Source: Variovorax boronicumulans (GTDB lineage: Bacteria > Pseudomonadota > Gammaproteobacteria > Burkholderiales > Burkholderiaceae_C). Taken from it: 64,000 nt of DNA. Under the pieces are notes generated by a model. The model worked only from the letters and a program-made list of their open reading frames with translations. It did no database searches and was not told the DNA's origin. This document shows, one piece after another, positions 44,137-53,793 of the stretch. The stretch spans positions 62,001 to 126,000 of the forward strand of contig NZ_JAUSSG010000006.1 in assembly GCF_030812215.1 (NCBI RefSeq), written 5' to 3'. Each line of letters starts with the position of its first letter. Within the stretch, counting starts at the first letter, position 1. The translations under genes and the position numbers were made by a program.

Positions 44137-44952
44137 CTAGAGCACGCAGTGCGACAGCACGGGCAGCTGCATGCGCGTGCGCTCGATCTGCTTCGCGTCG
44201 ATGTCGAACAGCACCACGCCTTCGTCGCTCGCCTGCTGCGCCACCACCGTGCCCCAGGGGTCGATGACGAGCGACTGGCCCCAGGTCTGGCGGCCGTTCT
44301 CGTGCGTGCCGCCCTGCGCGGGCGCCACCACCCATGCGAGGTTCTCGATGGCGCGGGCGCGCAGCAGCACCTCCCAGTGGGCCGCGCCGGTGGTGCGGGT
44401 GAAGGCGCTGGGCACCAGCAACAGGTCGGCCCCCTGTTTGGCGAGCGCGCGGTACAGCTCGGGAAAGCGCAGGTCATAGCAGACACTCATGCCGATGCGC
44501 CAGCGGTGGCCGTCGCGCGAAGGCAGGTCGAACACGACGGGTTTGGCGCCCGGTGCGATGACGCGGCGCTCGTCGTAGCGCTCGGTGCCGTTGTCGAAGA
44601 AGAAGAGATGGATCTTGTCGTAGCGCGCCACGCACTGGCCGTCGGGCGCAAAGGCCAGCGAGCTGTTGAAGACGTGCTCGGCATCGGTGCTCTCGATGGG
44701 CAGCGTGCCGCCCACGATCCACAAGCCGAACTCGCGCGCCGCATCGGCGAGGAACCCCTGCACCGTGCCCGCGCCGGCCGTCTCGCGCAGGCCCAGCTTG
44801 TCGGTGTCGCGCGCGCCCATCATGCAGAAATACTCGGGCAGCACCGCGAGCTCGGCGCCCGCTGCGGCGGCCTGCGCGAGCAGCTCGTGGGCGCGCGCGA
44901 GGTTGGCTTCGCGGGCGATGGCCGACACCATCTGGATGGCTGCGACTCTCAT
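44137..44952 (-). CDS. Carbon-nitrogen hydrolase, Nit2/omega-amidase-like
   Basis: A 271-residue nitrilase-superfamily enzyme. The Glu-Lys-Cys triad is visible: AVLPEYF (Glu near 41), YDKIHLFF (Lys near 117) and MSVCYDLRFPELYR (Cys near 159). Members hydrolyse omega-amides or deaminated glutathione (Nit1/NagZ-type repair). It overlaps yhdP by 4 nt, a conserved betaproteobacterial pairing, and is followed 5 nt later by the sensor kinase gene, so it may share that transcript. Confidence 0.88.
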   Translation of the reverse strand: MRVAAIQMVSAIAREANLARAHELLAQAAAAGAELAVLPEYFCMMGARDTDKLGLRETAGAGTVQGFLADAAREFGLWIVGGTLPIESTDAEHVFNSSLAFAPDGQCVARYDKIHLFFFDNGTERYDERRVIAPGAKPVVFDLPSRDGHRWRIGMSVCYDLRFPELYRALAKQGADLLLVPSAFTRTTGAAHWEVLLRARAIENLAWVVAPAQGGTHENGRQTWGQSLVIDPWGTVVAQQASDEGVVLFDIDAKQIERTRMQLPVLSHCVL

Positions 44953-47900
44953 TGCGTGGTCTCCGTTTTCTTGCCTTCTTCCGCTGCCGCGGAACCGGTC
45001 CGGCCCGGTGCCCCCGGCAATCCCGGGAGGCTCGGCAGTTGCAGCGTGCGCGGCACCTTGGCTATTTTGGGGTCGGTCCAGGTGCCTTCGATGTGGAACT
45101 CCTGCGTGGCGGCGGCGGCGAGCGGCTTGCTCAGCACCCATTGCGCAAGGAAGGTGCCCAGGCCGATGGCCGGGTTGATGGCGGTGGCCACCAGCGCGGC
45201 GGTGCCGGCGTTGATTTCGGGCACCACCACCACGCGCAGGCTCTGCGTCTCGCGCACGATGTCGGCCGAACCGTCCATGAGCGCCGCGGCGTTGACGCCC
45301 TTCATCTGCAGGTTGTTGGTGCTCGCGATGCCCTTGTCGATCTTGGCGTTGCCGCGGATGAAGTCGAAGGCAAAGCCCTCGCTGAACACGTCGCGGAAGT
45401 CCAGCGTGAGACGGCGCGGCAGCGCCTGCAGGCTCAGCACGCCGAGCAGCTTGGCCAGCCCCGGGTCGGCCTTGAGGAACTGGCCCGACTCCACATCGAC
45501 CTGCAGGTTGCCGCCCAGGCTCGGATAGTCGAGCGAGAACGGCGAGCCGCGCCAGTTGACGTCCCCTTCCATTCGCCCCTTGCCGCGCCGCAGCACGCCG
45601 GGCATGCCGAAGCGCGCGAGCAGGTCGCCGGCATCGGCGATGTCCAGCCTGAAGGTCATCGCCGTGCGGCGCTGGCCCGCGGCGGCGCCGGGAATGGCGG
45701 CCCAGGTGCCCTTGGCCGCGAAACTCGCCTCGGGCATGGTGAAGGTGAGCTTGTTGAGCAGCCACTCGCGGCCCGCGCCGCCGCGGTTGACCGCATCGAT
45801 CTCGGCGCGACCCAGGCGCTTGCCGAGCAGTTCGAAGTCGTCGATCACAATGTCCAGCGCGGGCAGCGTGCCCGGCTGCTCGTCGAGCAGCGCCTCGACC
45901 TGCGTCGCCTCGGACGGCGCGATCTTCAGGCGCGCGAGCCGCGCGTAGAGCCGGCCGGCCTGCGTGTGGCGGTACTCCGCGTAGCCGCTCAGTTCGGTGG
46001 CGTCGATGTTGGCGCGCCAGAGCGCCCCTTCGCGCGTGCCGCCCAGCACCACGTTGTGCAGCGTGCGCCCGGCAATGCCCAGCTGCTGCGCGCGCACCGC
46101 GATGCGCGTGGGCAGGTAGGCCTGCGCGGCGTCCTCGCCGGCGCCAGGGGCTTCGCTCTGGGTGCTGCTGCTCGCGGCGGTGCCCAGGAGGGCGTCCCAT
46201 GCGGCGATGTCGAGCTTGGCCACGTTGACGTTCGCGAACACGCCCTTGTCGGGCAGGCTCGCGGTCTCGCCCGCCGAGAGGCCGACACCGATGCTGCCGC
46301 GCAGCACGCGCGCCTCGGCACCCGAGATGTCGCGCACGAACTGCACCGCGCCGACGCGGCCCAGCTCCAGCGAGAGCTGGTCCTGCGTGGCGACGGTCAC
46401 ACCGCCCTGGCGGGCTTCACGCGCCAGCACCTTCTTCTCGATGCGCAGCGGCATCTGCTCGTCGGCCGTCTTCACCAGCGGCGTCGGCAGCTGCAGCGCG
46501 AGGCCTTGCAGGCTGCTCGTGAGCGAGAGCTCGGAGGCGCCGTCGCGCACCGAGAACGTGGCCGCATACGGCGTGCTGCCGGTGGCCTTCTCGGCAAGGC
46601 GTGCCATCCAGTCGACCTCGCGCGCGCTGCGCAGCCCCTCGGCGGTGGCCGTGCCTTGCGCCTTCAGCGCGACCTCGCGGTTGGGGCCGGTGAAGCGGCC
46701 CTTGCCTTCGAGGCGGATGTCGCCGCCGAGCAGCTTCGCCTGCACGCCGGCCAGCGAAAAGCCGGTCTCGGTGAAGTTCAGCGTGCCCTTGGCGTGCGTG
46801 AGCGAGGGCGCCTCGGGCACGAACTGCAGTTCGTTGTCGGCGAGCGCGATGCTGGCCTGCACCTTGGCGTTGTCGATGGCCGCGAGCGGCAGTTCGAGGT
46901 GCAGCTTGTAGTCGGCGGTGCCGGTGGCCCGCGCGCGCAGCATGTGCTCGCCGACCCCGTCCTTCTCGCTGCCGGCCAACGGCGCGCCCACGCGCAGCAC
47001 CTCGCCGAGCGGCCCCTTGGCCTGCACGTCGACGCGCAGCAGCGGCGTGTGGCTCGACAGCTCGGGGATCTGCGCCTCGCCCTTCGTCACCTCGATGCCG
47101 TTGGTGCCGGCCAGCCGGCCGCGCGCATTGCGCACCAGCATGCTGTCGCGTTCGAACACCAGTTCGCCCGAGAGGCCGGTGAGCGGCGGCCACACCAGCG
47201 GCGGCGCACCGGTGCGCGAGGGAATGGCGGGGGCGCTCGGCGGCACGTAGGCGTAGTTGACGTCGGCCACCTTGGCCGCAATGCGGAACTCGCCCCGCTT
47301 CGGGTCCAGGAAGGGCATGTCGTGCAGGTCGCCGCGCACGCGGAAATCGACGGTGCTGGCCGTGCCCTTGGTGACCGAATCGCGCACGTAGTCGCGGGTG
47401 TGCTGGGGAATGTCGAGCGGCAGGTAGCGGAATACGCGCGTGCCGTCGGCCCGGGTGAGCTTGCCCTGCAGTTCGAGCACGCCGGGGAAGCGGCCCTTGC
47501 CGCTGGAGACGGCCGGGTCGCTGGTGCGCCAGCTGGCTTCGGCATCGCCCTCGGCATCGGTGTTGGCGAAGCGCAGCTTGGAGACCTGCACCTGCGCATT
47601 GCCGTTGTCCAACTTCCACTGGAGCTGTGTGGAGAGCCGGTCGATCGGGATCACGGGCTCTTCGAAGACACCCGGGAATTCGAGCGTGCCCTGGGCGATG
47701 GCCAGTGCGGCCGTGCCGCCGGCTTGGGTGGCGTCGAAGTCGATGGTGGCGCCGCTCAGGCCGGGCGTGCCGGGGTGGGCGCGAGGGTGCGTTGCCGCGG
47801 CGGCCGTCGTCGCGGGAGCTGCTGTTGTTGTTGCTGCAGGAGGCGCAGCCGGTGCAGACGGCGCCGGTTGCGAGGCCACGCGCAGGCCGCTCACGCGGCC

Positions 47901-49151
47901 GCGCGCCTGGTACTTGTCGGGCGCGCCCAGCGAACCCTGCCAGCTCAGGTCGATGTGCTCGACCAGCCCGCGCAGTGCGTAGCTGTCGAGCACGCGGTGC
48001 GTGGCTTCGCCCAGCGGCAGCCGGTCGGCAATGAGCGCGAGCGCGGCCAGGTCGAGCCGGTCGGCACGCAACGCGCCTTTCTCGAGCGTGCGGCCCTTGG
48101 CCGGCGTGTGCTGCAGCCAGAGGTTGCCGCCGGGCCAGCGCATGCCGTCGGAGGTGTCGAACTGCAGCGCGGTGGTCGAGAACTCGAGGGTGTCGTCGTC
48201 CCGCTGCCCCGCGAGGCGACCGGTGACCGAGCGCAGCACCAGCGGCTGCAGGCCCTTGCCCAGCGAGGCATCGACGCGGTCGAGCCCCAGGTCGGCGGCG
48301 CCGCCCACGAGCTGGCCGTCTTCCACGTCGGCCCAGAGGCGCACCGCGCCGTTGCCCTCGCGGATGCGCGCATCGAGCGAAACGTATTGGCCCAGGCGCG
48401 TGACATCGATGTAGGGCAGGTCGGCGTAGATCTGGCCGTCCCAGGTCTGCCAGCGGCCGGTGCGCACCGACAGCAGCGGCTGGCGGAACTGCCCGCGCAG
48501 CGTGAAGCGCTGGCCCCAGCCGGCGGGCGGCGTGGCATCGAGCCGGAGGCCATGGCGGCGGCCGCCGTTGCGCGCCACGAAGCGCACGTCGGTCAGCAGG
48601 AGCGGCTCGGCCTGGCGCTGCTCGTCGGTCCAGCGCACCGTGCCGCCTTCGATGACCAGCTCGCGCTGCGCGAAAAACCAGTCGGCGGCGCGGGTCTCTC
48701 CGGTCGTATCGGTGTCCATGTGCAATCCAGCCACATGGAGTTTTCCCTGAGCATCGCGGCGCACGTCGAGCTGCGGGCCCTCGATGTAGAGCTGCTCGAA
48801 GCTGAAGCGCCAGATCGAGCGCGGCGACACGCTGGCCACCACGCGCACGAGGCGAAGGGCCTCGCGCTGGTCGGCATCCTGCAGCACCACGTCGCGCAGT
48901 TCGAAGGCCGGGAAAAGCCCCTCGGGGCGGGCGGTGATAGAGCCGATGCGAACCGGCACGCCGATGGCCTTGCTAGCCTGTGCCTCCAATGCGCCGCGAA
49001 AATCACCGATTCGCGGCACAATCCACGCGTGTAGGACAACGACTGACAGCGCCAGCAGAAGCCATGCAGCGATCAGCAAACCCAACAGCCAGCGCGCCGT
49101 CACAGCGGTGATTTTGAGCAGACGTGAAGGGGTAGACGCCGTGTCGTTCAT
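44949..49151 (-). CDS. yhdP: YhdP family protein (AsmA-like, TIGR02099)
   Basis: A 1400-residue envelope protein. After about 15 residues a single membrane helix (WLLGLLIAAWLLLALSVVVL) anchors a very long periplasmic beta-rich AsmA/DUF3971-like region. YhdP proteins bridge the inner and outer membranes and are involved in phospholipid transport and outer-membrane barrier function. A Pro/Ala/Thr low-complexity insert lies near residues 440-470. The ATG at 49151 is only 25 nt from the divergent glnE start. Confidence 0.9.
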   Translation of the reverse strand: MNDTASTPSRLLKITAVTARWLLGLLIAAWLLLALSVVVLHAWIVPRIGDFRGALEAQASKAIGVPVRIGSITARPEGLFPAFELRDVVLQDADQREALRLVRVVASVSPRSIWRFSFEQLYIEGPQLDVRRDAQGKLHVAGLHMDTDTTGETRAADWFFAQRELVIEGGTVRWTDEQRQAEPLLLTDVRFVARNGGRRHGLRLDATPPAGWGQRFTLRGQFRQPLLSVRTGRWQTWDGQIYADLPYIDVTRLGQYVSLDARIREGNGAVRLWADVEDGQLVGGAADLGLDRVDASLGKGLQPLVLRSVTGRLAGQRDDDTLEFSTTALQFDTSDGMRWPGGNLWLQHTPAKGRTLEKGALRADRLDLAALALIADRLPLGEATHRVLDSYALRGLVEHIDLSWQGSLGAPDKYQARGRVSGLRVASQPAPSAPAAPPAATTTAAPATTAAAATHPRAHPGTPGLSGATIDFDATQAGGTAALAIAQGTLEFPGVFEEPVIPIDRLSTQLQWKLDNGNAQVQVSKLRFANTDAEGDAEASWRTSDPAVSSGKGRFPGVLELQGKLTRADGTRVFRYLPLDIPQHTRDYVRDSVTKGTASTVDFRVRGDLHDMPFLDPKRGEFRIAAKVADVNYAYVPPSAPAIPSRTGAPPLVWPPLTGLSGELVFERDSMLVRNARGRLAGTNGIEVTKGEAQIPELSSHTPLLRVDVQAKGPLGEVLRVGAPLAGSEKDGVGEHMLRARATGTADYKLHLELPLAAIDNAKVQASIALADNELQFVPEAPSLTHAKGTLNFTETGFSLAGVQAKLLGGDIRLEGKGRFTGPNREVALKAQGTATAEGLRSAREVDWMARLAEKATGSTPYAATFSVRDGASELSLTSSLQGLALQLPTPLVKTADEQMPLRIEKKVLAREARQGGVTVATQDQLSLELGRVGAVQFVRDISGAEARVLRGSIGVGLSAGETASLPDKGVFANVNVAKLDIAAWDALLGTAASSSTQSEAPGAGEDAAQAYLPTRIAVRAQQLGIAGRTLHNVVLGGTREGALWRANIDATELSGYAEYRHTQAGRLYARLARLKIAPSEATQVEALLDEQPGTLPALDIVIDDFELLGKRLGRAEIDAVNRGGAGREWLLNKLTFTMPEASFAAKGTWAAIPGAAAGQRRTAMTFRLDIADAGDLLARFGMPGVLRRGKGRMEGDVNWRGSPFSLDYPSLGGNLQVDVESGQFLKADPGLAKLLGVLSLQALPRRLTLDFRDVFSEGFAFDFIRGNAKIDKGIASTNNLQMKGVNAAALMDGSADIVRETQSLRVVVVPEINAGTAALVATAINPAIGLGTFLAQWVLSKPLAAAATQEFHIEGTWTDPKIAKVPRTLQLPSLPGLPGAPGRTGSAAAEEGKKTETTQ

Positions 49152-49176
49152 TGAGGATCGCGCTGTGTCGGGAATT

Positions 49177-51981
49177 ATGACCGCCAGCATTCAGAGGGGT
49201 TCCACGGAAACCGATAGCAGTGTGAACCAGTTGCCAGCCACTTCGACGCAGATCGCGCAGATCGCGTTCTCTTCCTACTCCCGTTTTGTCCAGCGCCTGC
49301 GTCGCAGGTATGCGGCCGAGCTTGCCTTGCTTCCCCCGGGCGAGCCGCGGCGCGAATCGATGACCGTGGCCTTCGAGGCCTTGCGCCAGCGCGGTGATGC
49401 GGTGGGCGACGCCCTGCGCATTGTCAGGCAGCTGGTGATGGAGCGGCTGGTCACGCTCGATTGCGATGCGCAGGCCCCTCTTGCCGTGGTGACCACCGCG
49501 GTCACCGAGCTTGCCGAATTCGCGCTCGATATCGCCTGCGCCGACGCGTGCCGCGAACTCGACGCGGTGCATGGCGCGCCGCTCGGCCCGGAAGGCCAGC
49601 GCGCACAGCTCTGGGTGATCGGCATGGGCAAGCTCGGCGCGCGCGAGCTCAACGTGTCGAGCGACATCGACCTCATTTACCTGTACGACCTCGACGGCGA
49701 GACGAAGGGCGACGCCGACGGGCGCGGGCGCCTCGCGAACCAGGAGTACTTCTCGCGCGCCGTGAAGCGCATCTATGCGCTGGTGGGCGACACCACCGAA
49801 CACGGTTTCGTGTTCCGCGTCGACCTCGCGCTGCGGCCCAACGGCAACTCGGGGCCGAGCGTGGTCTCGCTGGATGCGCTCGAAGAGTATTTCCAGGTGC
49901 AGGGCCGCGAGTGGGAGCGCTTCGCGTGGCTCAAGAGCCGCGTGGTGGCGCCGCGCCAGGTGGTGCTCGACGGCAATGCACAGGGCCTGCGCGGCGCGGT
50001 GCTGCCCTTCGTATTCCGCCGCTATCTCGACTACAGCGTGTTCGATTCGCTGCGCACGCTACACCGGCAGATTCGCGAGCAGTCGGCGCGCCGCAGCGCC
50101 GGCCGGCCCGAGCGCGCGAACGACGTCAAGCTCTCGCGCGGCGGCATCCGCGAAATCGAATTCACCGTGCAGCTCCTGCAGGTGGTGCGCGGCGGGCAGT
50201 TCCCCGAACTGCGCACCCGGCCCACGTTCGATGCGCTGCAGCGTCTTGCACGTGCCAACCTCATGCCGCAGGAAACCGCCGACGCGCTGGCCCTGGCCTA
50301 CGAGTTCCTGCGCCGCGTGGAGCACCGCATCCAGTACCTGGACGACCAGCAGACCCATGTGCTGCCGGTGGCCGACGACGACCTGCGCTGGATCGCGCAG
50401 TCGATGGGCTATGCCGATTGCTGCCCGTTCCTCGCGCAACTCGACACCCACCGCGAATTCGTCGCGCAGGAGTTCGACAAGCTGCTCGGCGGCGAGAAGC
50501 CCTGCAACGGCAAGTGCAACGGCAAGAAGGCCGCGGCACCCGCTGACCTGGCGGACCTGCTGGACGACCTGCCCCCCGTCTTTGCCGAGCGCATCCGCGA
50601 CTGGTGCGAAACGCCGCGCGTGCTCGCCCTGCGCGAAGAAACGCGGGGCCGGCTGCGCCAGCTGGTGCAGCGCACCGGCCAATGGCTCAAGGAACCCGAT
50701 GGCGACGGCGCGGGGCAAACGCCGCGCCACGTCGATGCCGCGATGCGCTGGGCCGACTGGATCGAGCCGTTGATGCGCCGCGAAAGCTATCTCGCGCTGC
50801 TGGTCGAACGGCCCGCCGTGCAGGAGCGCCTGCTGCGCCTGCTGGGCGCGGCGAAATGGCCCGCGCGCTACCTGATGCAGCACCCGGGCGTGATCGACGA
50901 GCTGGCAAGCGACGAGATGCTGTCGGGCCGCTTCGTGGCCGAGGAATTCGAGCGCGAGCTGGAGGCACGCCATGCCTCGCTCACCCGCACCGGCGAGGCC
51001 GACGAAGAGCGCCTCTTGAACCTGCTGCGCCATGCCCATCACGCCGAGGTGTTCCGCACCCTGGCGCGCGACGTCGATGGCCGCATCACCGTCGAGCAGG
51101 TGGCCGACGACCTGAGCGCGCTGGCCGACACCACGCTGCGCGTGACCGCCCGCTGGTGCTGGCCGCATGTGCGCAACCGGCACCGCGAGGTGCCGCAGTT
51201 CGCCATCATTGGCTACGGCAAGCTGGGCGGCAAGGAGCTGGGCTACGGCAGCGACCTGGACATCGTGTTCGTCTACGACGATGACGACGAGCGCGCCGGC
51301 GAGGTCTATGCGGCCTACGTGCGCAAGCTCATCAACTGGCTCACGGTGAAGACGCGCGAGGGCGACCTGTTCGAGATCGACACCGCGCTGCGCCCCAACG
51401 GCAATTCGGGCCTGCTCACCACCAGCTTCGAGGCCTACGAGAAGTACCAGCTCGGCCGCGGCAGCAACACCGCCTGGACCTGGGAACACCAGGCCATGAC
51501 GCGCGCGCGCTTCGTGCTCGGCAGTGCCGACCACGGCGCCGAACTGGGCGCGCGTTTCGACCAGGTGCGCGAGGCCGTGCTGGTGTCTCCGCGCGACCGC
51601 GAGGCGCTCAAGGCCGAGATCATCGCGATGCGCGACAAGCTGCGCGGCGCACGGCCGGTGAAGGCCGACCGCTTCGACGTGAAGCACAGCCCCGGCGGCA
51701 TGGTCGATGCCGAGTTCGCGGTGCAGTTCCTGGTGCTGTCGTCGTCGGGCGAGCATCCCGAGCTGATTCCCAACGTGGGCAACATCGCGCTGCTGCTGCG
51801 CGCCGAACTGGCGGGGCTGCTGCCCGAGGGCATCGGGCGCAGCGCGGCCCGGGCGTATCGGGAGCTGCGCCGCGTGCAGCATCGCGCGCGCCTGAACGAA
51901 GAGCCGACACAAGTCACGCCCCCCGCACTGGCTGCCGAGCGCGATGCCATGCTGGCGCTGTGGAAGGCGGTATTTGGCTGA
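49177..51981 (+). CDS. glnE: Bifunctional glutamine synthetase adenylyltransferase/adenylyl-removing enzyme
   Basis: A 934-residue enzyme that adenylylates and deadenylylates glutamine synthetase in nitrogen control. It has two nucleotidyltransferase domains. The N-terminal one carries GMGKLGARELNVSSDID (near 149) and the C-terminal one GYGKLGGKELGYGSDLD (near 679). PII-linked linker domains lie between, with a short basic insert (NGKCNGKKAA) near 445. The start at ATG 49177 is chosen because frames further upstream run into the divergent yhdP gene without homology. RlpA begins inside its last codons. Confidence 0.95.
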   Translation: MTASIQRGSTETDSSVNQLPATSTQIAQIAFSSYSRFVQRLRRRYAAELALLPPGEPRRESMTVAFEALRQRGDAVGDALRIVRQLVMERLVTLDCDAQAPLAVVTTAVTELAEFALDIACADACRELDAVHGAPLGPEGQRAQLWVIGMGKLGARELNVSSDIDLIYLYDLDGETKGDADGRGRLANQEYFSRAVKRIYALVGDTTEHGFVFRVDLALRPNGNSGPSVVSLDALEEYFQVQGREWERFAWLKSRVVAPRQVVLDGNAQGLRGAVLPFVFRRYLDYSVFDSLRTLHRQIREQSARRSAGRPERANDVKLSRGGIREIEFTVQLLQVVRGGQFPELRTRPTFDALQRLARANLMPQETADALALAYEFLRRVEHRIQYLDDQQTHVLPVADDDLRWIAQSMGYADCCPFLAQLDTHREFVAQEFDKLLGGEKPCNGKCNGKKAAAPADLADLLDDLPPVFAERIRDWCETPRVLALREETRGRLRQLVQRTGQWLKEPDGDGAGQTPRHVDAAMRWADWIEPLMRRESYLALLVERPAVQERLLRLLGAAKWPARYLMQHPGVIDELASDEMLSGRFVAEEFERELEARHASLTRTGEADEERLLNLLRHAHHAEVFRTLARDVDGRITVEQVADDLSALADTTLRVTARWCWPHVRNRHREVPQFAIIGYGKLGGKELGYGSDLDIVFVYDDDDERAGEVYAAYVRKLINWLTVKTREGDLFEIDTALRPNGNSGLLTTSFEAYEKYQLGRGSNTAWTWEHQAMTRARFVLGSADHGAELGARFDQVREAVLVSPRDREALKAEIIAMRDKLRGARPVKADRFDVKHSPGGMVDAEFAVQFLVLSSSGEHPELIPNVGNIALLLRAELAGLLPEGIGRSAARAYRELRRVQHRARLNEEPTQVTPPALAAERDAMLALWKAVFG

Positions 51982-53110
51982 CGAAGCCCGCGCCCGCACG
52001 ACCACCGCGCTGGCTGCGTGCGCGGTTGCCGTCGCCGTCCTCTTGGCCGGTTGCGCGAGCGGTACACGCAGTGGCGGCGGCAGCGCCTCCAGCGGCCGCG
52101 ACGGCCCCGGAACGAACATCCCCTCGGACCTGAACCGCGTGCCCGACGCCGAGCCCCGCATCGAACCCATCCGCAGCAGCGGCGGCACCAGCAAGCCCTA
52201 CACGGTGCTGGGCCGGGGCTACCAGCCGATCACCGACGACCGGCCGTTCCGGGAGTCGGGACTGGCCTCGTGGTACGGCCGCAAATTCCACGCCGCGTCG
52301 ACCTCCAGCGGCGAGCCCTACGACATGTACGCGATGACGGCCGCGCACAAGACGCTGCCGCTGCCCAGCTATGTGCGGGTGCGCAATCCGGCCAATGGGC
52401 GCGAGGTGATCGTGCGGGTGAACGACCGCGGGCCGTTCGTCGACGGACGCGTCATCGACCTGAGCTACACGGCGGCGCTCAAGCTCGACCTGCTGCGCGG
52501 CGTCGCGCCGGTGGAGATCGAGCGGATCACGAACGAAGACATCCGCACGGGCGCATGGCGGCGCGATACCGGAACGGCGTATGCGGCCGCCTCGCCGGCA
52601 CCGCGCGCCGCGGCTGCTGCTTCGGTGCCCGTGCCCTCGGCCTGGGTGGCGCCGGTGGCGATGAGTGCGCCGGCGGCTTCCACGACGCCTGTCGCACCGC
52701 AAACACCGGTGACGGCGATGGCGCCTGCGGAGCCGCAACAGGCCGTCGAGGCGGACGTCCCACCTCCGCCGCGCCAGCCGATCGTGGTCACCGACCTGGC
52801 GCCGATGGAACCGATCGCTGCGCCGGCACGCACGCCGATGGCACCGCCGACTGCCGCGCCTTCCGCTGCCGCAGTGGCGGGCTTTTGGGTGCAGCTAGGC
52901 GCCTTCCGCGAGCGCGACGGTGCGGAGAGCCTGCTGAGCCAGGCCGCGCGCGGATTGCCTTCGCTGGCGCCGCAACTGCGCGTGTTCAGCGAAGCCGGCA
53001 CGCACCGGCTGCAGGCCGGGCCGTTCGCCTCGCGCAACGCAGCCGGCGAAGCCGTCACGCAGTTGCGCGAGAGCCTGCGGATCGCGCCGATGGTGGTCGA
53101 ACGCCGCTAA
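51974..53110 (+). CDS. rlpA: RlpA family septal ring lytic transglycosylase with SPOR domain
   Basis: A 378-residue lipoprotein beginning at TTG 51974, which overlaps the glnE stop and has a GGAAGGCGG ribosome binding site; ATG 51944 lies deeper inside glnE. The signal ends LLAGC. The double-psi beta-barrel (about 90-175) has SGLASWYGRKFHAASTSSGE and VRVNDRGPFVDGRVIDLS with the catalytic Glu/Asp region. A Pro/Ala-rich linker of ~110 residues leads to a C-terminal SPOR domain (about 300-375, FWVQLGAFRERDGAE). It cuts glycan strands lacking stem peptides at the septum. Confidence 0.9.
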   Translation: MADEARARTTTALAACAVAVAVLLAGCASGTRSGGGSASSGRDGPGTNIPSDLNRVPDAEPRIEPIRSSGGTSKPYTVLGRGYQPITDDRPFRESGLASWYGRKFHAASTSSGEPYDMYAMTAAHKTLPLPSYVRVRNPANGREVIVRVNDRGPFVDGRVIDLSYTAALKLDLLRGVAPVEIERITNEDIRTGAWRRDTGTAYAAASPAPRAAAAASVPVPSAWVAPVAMSAPAASTTPVAPQTPVTAMAPAEPQQAVEADVPPPPRQPIVVTDLAPMEPIAAPARTPMAPPTAAPSAAAVAGFWVQLGAFRERDGAESLLSQAARGLPSLAPQLRVFSEAGTHRLQAGPFASRNAAGEAVTQLRESLRIAPMVVERR

Positions 53111-53117
53111 AAAACCG

Positions 53118-53245
53118 CTCAGAAGGTGTGAAGAAACCGTAGCGAGCGGTTCGAGCTTGCATCGAGGACCGGAACCGTACTCTGTACGGTGAGGACCGCA
53201 GATGCGAGATCGGACCGCGCAGTAGGTTTACTCACACCGTCTCAG
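53118..53245. repeat. 128-bp element with terminal inverted repeats and nested hairpins
   Basis: The 21-bp ends (53118-53138 and 53225-53245) match at 17 positions as inverted repeats, with GGTGTGA/TCACACC as core. Inside, ACCGTAC-TCT-GTACGGT (53174-53190) is a perfect hairpin, and GCATC/GATGC arms flank it. It lies between rlpA and a convergent gene and covers that gene's stop codon. It has one copy in this window. Confidence 0.6.
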
Positions 53246-53703
53246 TCGAGCGCCTTCACCGGCACCGGCACGCGCATGCCGACGTTGATGCGGTTCCAGG
53301 TGTTGATCTGCGCGACCGCCACGGTGAGCTCGGCGATCTCGACGTCGCTGAACTGCGCCTTCAGGGCTTGGAACTCGGCTTCGCGCTCATCGTGATGGTC
53401 GGCCAGCCGCGTCAGCGATTCGGCCCAGGCGAGTGCGGCGCGTTCGCGCTCGTTGAAGAAACTCACTTCGCGCCAGGTGGCCAGGCTGTTGATGCGCTGC
53501 CATCCTTCGCCCTGCTTGCGCAGGTCGCGCACGTGCATGTCGAGGCAATAGGCGCAGCCGTTGATCTGCGAGACGCGGGCGAAAACGAAGTCGAGCGTCG
53601 TCTTGCCGACGGTGCTCGCGTCGATGCTGGCGCTGACGGCCAGGATGGCTTCGAAGGTCTTGGGGATGGTCTTGAACCAGTTCAGGCGAGGGGTCGTGTT
53701 CAT
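53242..53703 (-). CDS. Carboxymuconolactone decarboxylase/AhpD-like protein
   Basis: A 153-residue all-helical protein. The redox motif CAYCLDMH (Cys50, Cys53, His57) marks the AhpD/CMD family of alkylhydroperoxidase-type proteins. Such genes are standard partners of ECF41 sigma factors, and an exact ECF41 promoter lies at 53756-53782, about 55-80 nt before its ATG. Detoxification of a peroxide or other electrophile is the usual guess, but no substrate is established. Confidence 0.88.
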   Translation of the reverse strand: MNTTPRLNWFKTIPKTFEAILAVSASIDASTVGKTTLDFVFARVSQINGCAYCLDMHVRDLRKQGEGWQRINSLATWREVSFFNERERAALAWAESLTRLADHHDEREAEFQALKAQFSDVEIAELTVAVAQINTWNRINVGMRVPVPVKALD

Positions 53704-53755
53704 GAGAAGGCTCCGGTGGATGGGTTGAAGAAAAATCTGCTTCCTACCCACTGAA

Positions 53756-53782
53756 GACGGGCCAGCCCTCGGCCCTGTGACA
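53756..53782 (-). promoter_or_regulatory. ECF41-type promoter of the CMD/AhpD-like gene
   Basis: On the minus strand TGTCACA (53782-53776), a 16-nt spacer and CGTC (53759-53756). This is exactly the ECF41 promoter form. Confidence 0.85.
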
Positions 53783-53793
53783 CGCCGCGCGAA

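Noticed and set aside
44952..49034. A 1360-codon open frame on the plus strand opposite yhdP
   Set aside because: Low-complexity Arg/Ala/Gly-rich translation with no domain; an effect of high GC on the strand opposite a clear YhdP gene.
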